Shown: positions 57,940 through 64,000 of the stretch, in pieces | Position numbering within the stretch: position 1 is the stretch's first letter | Layout: each line of letters starts with the position of its first letter | DNA from: Polytrichum commune | Lineage: Eukaryota; Streptophyta; Polytrichopsida; Polytrichales; Polytrichaceae | Length of the DNA stretch: 64,000 nt | Direction: 5' to 3' | Assembly: GCA_950295325.1 (NCBI GenBank) | Contig: OX485808.1 | Coordinates: 44,286,527-44,350,526 of the forward strand | Notes under the pieces: generated by a model | Database searches by the model: none | Told to the model about the DNA's origin: nothing | The model's input: the letters and a program-made list of their open reading frames with translations, nothing else | Translations under genes and position numbers: made by a program

Positions 57940-60236
57940 AATTAGTCGCCGATGATGATGCCAATGATTCTTATTACACTAAAGAGGAAAAACCTAAAGA
58001 TAAAGGCGGTATAGGATCCCTAAAGTGTTTGGGCCCCGGATTGTATGGATGGGAGGCGGATGACGAGTTTGTTGAATGGCTTCGGGCTAATCCTATTTTT
58101 GAGGGCGAGGTAGAATCTTCTATGTTTATAGAATTGATAGATTTTTGCGAAGAATTTAATTTTAATGATGAATGCCCGAATCTTGCCACGTTAGTGGATG
58201 ATATCACTTAGGAGGATGTATGTAATATGGAAGTGGATGTAGCGATGATTAACGAGCTCGAATGGTTTATGGACGAGGACAATATATGCCCTCCTTCCCG
58301 CTTGGTGAAACTCCTACCGACACGAAAGAGATGACGGACGAGCTCCAAGGGGTGGTGAAAGATTGAAATCCTATTCCAAATGAGGCGCCGCATGTACCGG
58401 ACAATGATTGGAAGATGATGAACGTAGCAAAATACAGCGAGGATCCAAAATATATCAAGGTGGGCAAACAATTAACCGATGAAGATGTGGAAGGTATAAA
58501 AAAATTGGTAAGAGAATTCCGTGATATTTTTGCTTGGTCATGTGAAGATTTAGGGTATGAAATACCAATCGAGGTTGCTAGCCATTCTATCCCCTTGATT
58601 CCCGAGGCAAAACCCATAAGACAAAGATAGAGGCCGATGAATCCTTGCCTTGAACTATTGATAAGAAAATAACTAGAGATGTTGATACATGCCGGATTTA
58701 TTCAACCCGTTGAGCTTATTACATGGGTCTCACCAATACTATTTGTTCGTAAAAAAAACGGAAAATTGAGGGTTTGCAACGATTATAGGGCCTTAAACAA
58801 GGTCACGCTCAAAAATCATTTTTCATTTTATGAACAATATTTTAGAAGAAGTAGCTTGTCATGCTATGTAGTCATTTGCAGATGATTACTCCGGATAAAT
58901 CATATTCATATGGTGTAAAGCGATTGGTTGAAGACGACGTTTACTACACTGTCGGGGACATTTATTTATGTAGTGATGCCCTTTGAATTATGTAATGTCC
59001 CAGCTACATTCCAAATAGCAATGATGTATATTTTTTTTCTGATCTTTTGCATAAATCGATGGCGATTTTCATTGATGATTTTTGTGTACACGATCCGAAG
59101 GAGAGTCATTTTGAAGACCTACGGGCTTGTTTTAAACGTTGCCGAAAATATCATGTATATTTTAATCCCGAGAAAACCATTTTGTTTGTTGTGTGTAGTA
59201 TCTTGCTAGGACATTTGGTCTCGGAAGAAGGTAAGTTACCGGATCCCGAGAAGGTAAAAGTCATTGTCGAACTACCGTCACTGGAAAATATGCCAAAATT
59301 GTGGAGTGTATTGGGCCATATTATATGATATCGGAAGGCCATCGAGGACTATGCCAGTACGGCTATTCCTCTCACGAATTTAACGAATAAGGACGTACTG
59401 TTTCATTGGACTTAAGAATGTCAAAATGCTTTTGACATTTTAAAAGGTAAGCTCACGAGCGCCCTGTGTCTAATATCTCCCAATTGGGATCTACCCTTTT
59501 ACATATATGGCGATGCTTCTAATTTTGCGATAGATAATGTTTTTTGCCAAGTATTTGGAGATGTAAAGAAGGATCGGCCTATAGCCTTTGCTAGTAGGCA
59601 ACTTATATGAGAGGAAAAAAAAACTACACTACAACGGAACGTGAGGATTTGGCCATGATATTTTCGGCAAAGAAATATGGACAATATATTTTCTTAAGCA
59701 AGGTTGTATTTTTTGTTAATCATATAACTTTACGTTATTTGGTTAACAAATCCGATTTGAGTGACTGATTGCTCGTTGGGTATTATTGTTATAAAAATTT
59801 GATTATGAGGTGGTATACAAACCGGGGAGGATGCATCTCCAAGTGGACCATTTATCATGGATCTCCGAGGAAGAAGCTATAGGTAGAAGAATTGATGATG
59901 AATTTCCGGATGCAGAATTATTTGCGGTTTCTACGATGCCGAGCCCGGTGTAATACAATGATGTTGTGAATTTTTTGAATATTCAATCAATGCCAGAGAA
60001 TTTGTCCAATATCGACAAATTCAAATTTGTCTAAGGTCCGAATTCGAAGCCGACATTTTGCTTTGATTTCGGGCAAACTTTATCATTGAAGAACAGATGA
60101 AATACTTTGTAGGTACATCGACCCTAGTAAGGTGCCGAAGGTGTTGGATGCGGCTCATAATAGCCTTTATGGAGTTCATTTCGTGGGGATGTTGACTGCA
60201 CATAAGGCACATCGAGCAGAATATTATTGGCTAACA
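57940..60236 (+). pseudogene. Ty3/gypsy pol remnant (pre-RT linker, RT, RNase H, integrase zinc finger)
   Basis: Order along the plus strand: an acidic linker (58029-58211); YIKVGKQLTDEDVEGIKKLV and FRDIFAWSCEDLGYE (58440-58560); the RT entry segment [20 protein letters not shown] then YRALNKV (58705-58800); the catalytic-site relic FIDDF (about 59065-59080); the segment before RNase H; RNase H relic DASNFAID then RPIAFASRQL (59510-59610); and the integrase HHCC relic VLDAAHNSLYGVHFVGML to AEYYW (60140-60225). At least six stops and several frameshifts break it, so it is inactive. The FAWSxEDL linker style suggests the Tat/Athila-like branch, which is inference. It ends abruptly at about 60236, where antisense gag sequence begins. 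Confidence 0.88.
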
Positions 60237-61924
60237 ACGTTCTCATGGTCATAATAAAGATTTGGCGGCCTAAGCTCATTAGGAGGTCCACCTTGTGGCC
60301 TAGTACCTCACATATTGTCTCTTGCCAGTTGATATGGGTTGGCCACGGATTGAGGCATCCTAATGACCTTGTCAGGTTGGCGACACTCGTCGGAAGGGTG
60401 ATTTCCTCCATAATTACTGCACCCATAATTTTGGCCTTCAGAACAACATTGACCATGTGCATGCCACCTTCCACAATAAAGATGAAACTCTTTTCTTTCC
60501 ACATTCTGACCAATATGCCCTCTAGGAGGAGGTTCCCTATAATTACCTTAACCATATTGATTATGTCCATGTCCTCTTTGGTTTGTGGAGGTGGGCCACT
60601 GATCATCCTTTGATCGCGATTTTGTCCCATTCTACAAAACTGCTTAGTGTGTCCCGGTTCGCCACACCACAATCTTGATGCATCTCTACCCGACTCTACA
60701 GGAGGAGGAGGATCAGGCTCCTGACTCCTAAACATCAATAACATTTGATCGGTCAAACTCTGCATTTGTTTCATCATGGCCTCCTGAAATCCGAACTGGC
60801 TAGCACCTAACCTTCTCTCGACATCTTGTAGGTGAGGATCCACTCGAGGGGCTGGCAATGCTAACAATGGACCTAGTTCTCTCACTGCTAAAGGCCGTGG
60901 ACCTGAATCAATGATAACGTATGGAGTTTGACTCCCATGCCTACCTGGCTCTCTATCTACCATTCTCGGCCAAATGGGAATAAATTGAGGGATTGATTCG
61001 TCTTCCTTCCGCCATGACCTCTCATAGTCATTGTCTATGTTCTTCATTTTCCTAGCTGCCACCTTAGCATCCACTAAGGTTTGAGGATTCCTCTCTAACA
61101 CACCTCTGATGGTACTTGTCTTAAAGAATATTTGAATGAAGAATTGTTTCAGTGTGTCATCATTGAGCATTGTGCCCACAAAACGTGTACACACCAAATC
61201 AAACCTTCTAATGTGGGCCGAGATTTCTTCTTCCCCATCTTGTTTCAATGAAGCTAATGTTCTCAAGGCAATGCTCTGACCAACTTCAGGCCTAAATTCA
61301 TTTAAGAATTCCCTCTGCATTTGATCCCATCCTTTAAAATGACCCTCTGCATAATGGTTATACCACTCATAGGCTTCGCCTTCCAGAGTGGTGAGAAACC
61401 ACACCAAGCAGTATCCCGGATCTGTAATAAGAGAATTAACTAACCTCTCAATATATCTCAATATATCTCTCATCCTTGGTTCCCCAAAACTTAGGGAAAT
61501 TGGATGGCATATCCACCGCCGCCAAATTCTGTGGAACTAAAATTGGGAGACCTCTAGGCCTCACCAATGGATCGATGGATGGAATGGGAGGAGGGCCTCC
61601 TCTCTCTCCTTCCTGAGCTATGGTGACTGGTACATCTACCCCTATTCCAATATCAATTCCTATAGAAGTCTCCCCTCTACCTACTTCGGTCTCTGACGAT
61701 GTCTCACCAATCAACTTGGAGGGAATTGCCTCCTTCTCAAGTTGAGGTTCTACTTCTAAATTTCCTATCAAAGGACTAACACTGGTCTCCACATTCAAAC
61801 AATTCTCTAGTCTAATTTCCACCTCTTCTACAATTTCACTAGTTTTTGCTAACTTCTTCTTACGTGTAACTTTCCCTAGTCCTAACTTCAAATCTAGCTT
61901 GTGAGCTCGAGTCTTATCTTGCAT
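60237..61924 (-). pseudogene. Ty3/gypsy gag (minus strand), frameshifted
   Basis: Starts at ATG 61924 (MQDKTRAHKLDLKLGLGKVT). The N-terminal part reaches DMPSNFPKFWGTKDERYIE. A 10-base tandem duplication near 61450-61470 then shifts frame, and the core continues from 61473 with LEGEAYEWYNHY then WDQMQREFLNEFRPEVGQS and ISAHIRRFDLVCTRF, the retrotransposon gag domain. A zinc-knuckle relic WCGEPGHTKQFC lacks its first Cys (Arg in place). Near 60585 the coding frame shifts again. The other frame gives YCGRWHAHGQC and GCSNYGGNHPSDEC, two further knuckle-like units, followed by NM and a stop. The core 449-codon frame is uninterrupted, so this copy looks younger than the adjoining pol. Its pol is absent here. 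Confidence 0.85.
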
Positions 61925-62794
61925 TCCTTGATAAATCGATCGACCCTCACTTAACCAAACATACCCCTTGCTACCTTATTTCTTTAATATATTCACTTGT
62001 CTGGGCATGGATTAAAAATTAAGGAGGTGAGAAGAGAGAACCTGCAAGCCAACTTAAGTAAAAAATTCCAAACAGAGGATGGGCATGCTTATGCCAACTC
62101 TTAGTTGAGTCGGAGAATCACCTCCGTATTCTTCCTCAAATCGACACTCACCACAACACCGAGAGTGAGGGGCTGACCTTCGTCATGCACCACATCGAAG
62201 ATTGAGGCATCACCTTTTTGTCTCCCATGCGACACTATGACTAGGGAATTACCCTCTACAACTGATAACAACAAAAAAATTACTAAAATCATTCCTTAAT
62301 TAATTAACATGTTCACTTTGTAGAATAGCATACCTTAAGCAACTTGATCCTTCCCTGCAGGTTAGCATTCCCCCTCGACCGTAACTCAACTCAATTCAAC
62401 CACCTAAGCAAATGTCGAGCTAAGCAACTTCTAACTCCAACCACATTGACTTCCCAACACCATAACTTGGAAACTCACCCCAAGGTGAGTGTCAAAGTTG
62501 ACTCCTTCTAAGTGTTAATTATCCCTCTAAGATTTAGTGAACTAATGGTCGTTCTATTAGTGTGATGCCCTTATGCCATCCCAAGAAGGTTGCGGACTCA
62601 CCATAGCCACGTTCCTTCCTCAAAACAACAATGCATAAATGGAAATGCAATTCAATCAAAAGGAAGAAAATTCAACTAACCTAAGTACTCAACAAAAATC
62701 AAAACCAAGGTGAGGTACTTACCTCACACCACGAGCTCCTTCCTACCCGTCAAATTTGTTGCCTCAAACTCCAATTCTTCTAATCCCGCTTCGC
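61925..62794 (-). other. Leader region of the minus-strand gypsy element
   Basis: Lies between the gag ATG and the probable primer-binding site. No frame is supported. It is C-rich on the plus strand with several short AACTCAACTCAATTC-like words. Confidence 0.45.
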
Positions 62795-62811
62795 TCCCGG
62801 CGGATGCACCA
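62795..62811 (-). promoter_or_regulatory. Probable primer-binding site of the minus-strand gypsy element
   Basis: On the minus strand this reads TGGTGCATCCGCCGGGA. On the plus strand the stretch ending here, TCCCGGCGGATGCACCA, looks like the 3' end of a tRNA (T-arm end, acceptor strand GGATGC, discriminator A, CCA). It lies about 4 bases from a TGTCA that would be the inner LTR edge. tRNA identity is not determined. Confidence 0.6.
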
Positions 62812-62815
62812 TTTA

Positions 62816-64000
62816 TGTCAGCCCTAAACCCTCACCCTTATGCGTTGTAGTCCGGGTGAGAGCCTCAGGCTCACATGTGATTGTTTGGCCTCTTTTAGCT
62901 TCGTCCCTCAGCTCCAATGCTTATGTCAAACCCACATTTTTATTCAAATAACACAAGCCAAAGTGTTGAGAACCACTCTATGCTCTTGTGATCATTACAA
63001 GCACAATTGTGCATTGAGTTTTCCCCCCACCATTCTATTTCCTAACCCCTAACCCTATAGCCTTTCAAGGCTTAAATTAATTCAGTGCCTTTGGGATGTG
63101 TGACCAAGGTTCACACCAAGGAAGAAGGCTGGAAAAGTAATGCTATGCCCTACCATACTTCCAGCGTGTAGAATTAGTTAATTACTACTTAATTCCGAGG
63201 CCTCCCCTTCCATTAGTGCACCATGGGTTCAACAGTCATGCCTTCAACTGCCCCAAACCCATCCACCTTGGGTCACCACTCACTAACTGCTGCAGCCACT
63301 GAGCTGCTGGTCTCGGCAGCATAATCTCACATCAGAGCCACATAGGCCTCCCGGCCAGCTGCCCAGCAGCTCTTCCCAGTTGCAATGTTCCCTCCTCCAG
63401 CCAGACTAGGTACCTTTCCTTCCATCAGTGCATTCCCTGCACCTACAACACTTCCCTCCTCCTTGCCATTTGACCCTGAGGTCTAATCTCCAACGTTGGT
63501 TGGACTTCCAGAACGGCACCCGCTCACCTGTGCCGACTTCTAACTCACCCAAGCGATACCAGAGTCGACGCTAAACATTCCCCGCCTCACAATGCGTGTT
63601 CAAGTTGGCCATCAAATTTTGGGTTGCACTGTAACTTTGAATATATTTGTTTGTGTGAATCCTCACCCGAATGCATGCCCTTCCCTTCTCTCTTCTTCAA
63701 TCCGCATTCGTGCCTGCCAGCTCCTCATGCAAGGCATGCACCGCCTCAGTAATCCACCAAGAGCGACTCCCAGCTCCAATCCTTCACCCATACCAGCGCC
63801 TAGCACTGGCCTTCACACCCCGAATCCCAACTTCCTCCAGTTGCCGCATTCCTCTGTTTTTCGAGGTTGAGCCGCGGCTTGAAGCCACCGGCAACAACCA
63901 TCTTCCACGCTGCACCCCATTGCATAACCCTTCACTCTGGACCCCCACATTGTAAGGTGCTCCAGCCAGCCTCCTTCCAGCCCCCTGCCCACATCCTCAC
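62816..64000 (-). repeat. Probable 5' LTR (partial) of the minus-strand gypsy element, running off the window
   Basis: Inferred from position: it starts with TGTCAGCCCTAAACC next to the primer-binding site. No matching far LTR edge (GGTTTAGGGCTGACA) is seen before 64000, so the LTR would be over 1.1 kb. Open frames here (for example 63592-63955) are Pro/Ser-rich and low-information. If this is not an LTR, the stretch is simply non-coding spacer. Confidence 0.4.

Noticed and set aside
62780-62811. tRNA gene
   Set aside because: Only the 3' part resembles a tRNA (T-arm and acceptor with CCA). No D-arm or anticodon arm precedes it, and nuclear tRNA genes do not encode CCA. Better explained as a primer-binding site.
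63592-63955. Two overlapping Pro/Ser-rich frames near the right edge
   Set aside because: C-rich composition opens several frames at once. Position suggests LTR sequence rather than a gene.
1-64000. CRISPR arrays, bacterial operons, riboswitches
   Set aside because: The window is plant nuclear DNA. The tandem arrays seen (39 bp and about 110 bp units) have no unique spacers.

Overview
This is nuclear DNA from a land plant. It has intron-rich genes with GT-AG splicing, a plant-type ABCB (P-glycoprotein) transporter, an AFG1-like mitochondrial ATPase, several families of short terminal-inverted-repeat elements (MITEs), a hAT transposon and Ty3/gypsy debris. The species cannot be fixed from the sequence. 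Coding density is low: two intact genes, both in the left half, and about 34 kb of repeat-dominated DNA to their right.

Layout. 1-4726: non-coding, with a perfect 23-bp hairpin, a 22-bp palindrome and two MITEs. 4735-6335: a complete hAT element end to end (matching TIRs, exact 8-bp target duplication) whose transposase frame is truncated and broken by one stop. 7391-17745 (+): a full-length ABCB transporter, 13 predicted exons, 1293 codons, most like the ABCB19 auxin-transporter clade. 19466-20667: a pogo/Emigrant-like TIR element with TA duplication. 21859-28545 (-): an AFG1-type P-loop ATPase, 8 predicted coding exons, about 460 codons. The two genes converge, with their stop codons about 4.1 kb apart. 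29.7-54 kb: no convincing gene; MITEs, microsatellites and A+T-rich spacer. 54.9-57.6 kb: decayed open frames of unknown origin. 57.9-60.24 kb (+): a decayed Ty3/gypsy pol (RT, RNase H, integrase zinc finger). 60.24-61.92 kb (-): a gag of another gypsy element lying tail to tail with it. Its likely primer-binding site is at 62.8 kb, and its LTR probably runs off the right edge.

Gene models. Both models were built by hand from splice signals, phase and family conservation. Every exon junction keeps phase, and totals are multiples of three (3882 and 1383 nt). The ABCB protein has the full TMD1-NBD1-TMD2-NBD2 order with intact Walker A, signature, Walker B and His-loop motifs in both halves. The AFG1-like protein has Walker A, Walker B and sensor residues; its 5' end is unresolved.

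Most notable repeat biology. One MITE family (about 350-390 bp, termini TAAGGTAGAC) occurs about 13 times, concentrated in and around the two genes. It forms inverted pairs inside two AFG1 introns, and its terminus carries a consensus 5' splice site (GGTAAGT). Other points of interest are a five-unit minisatellite with plant-telomere-like cores filling ABCB intron 8, and a GGAT-repeat 3' splice region in ABCB intron 1. No clearly new functional system was found. The new-looking material is the set of MITE families and the decayed frames at 55-57.6 kb.
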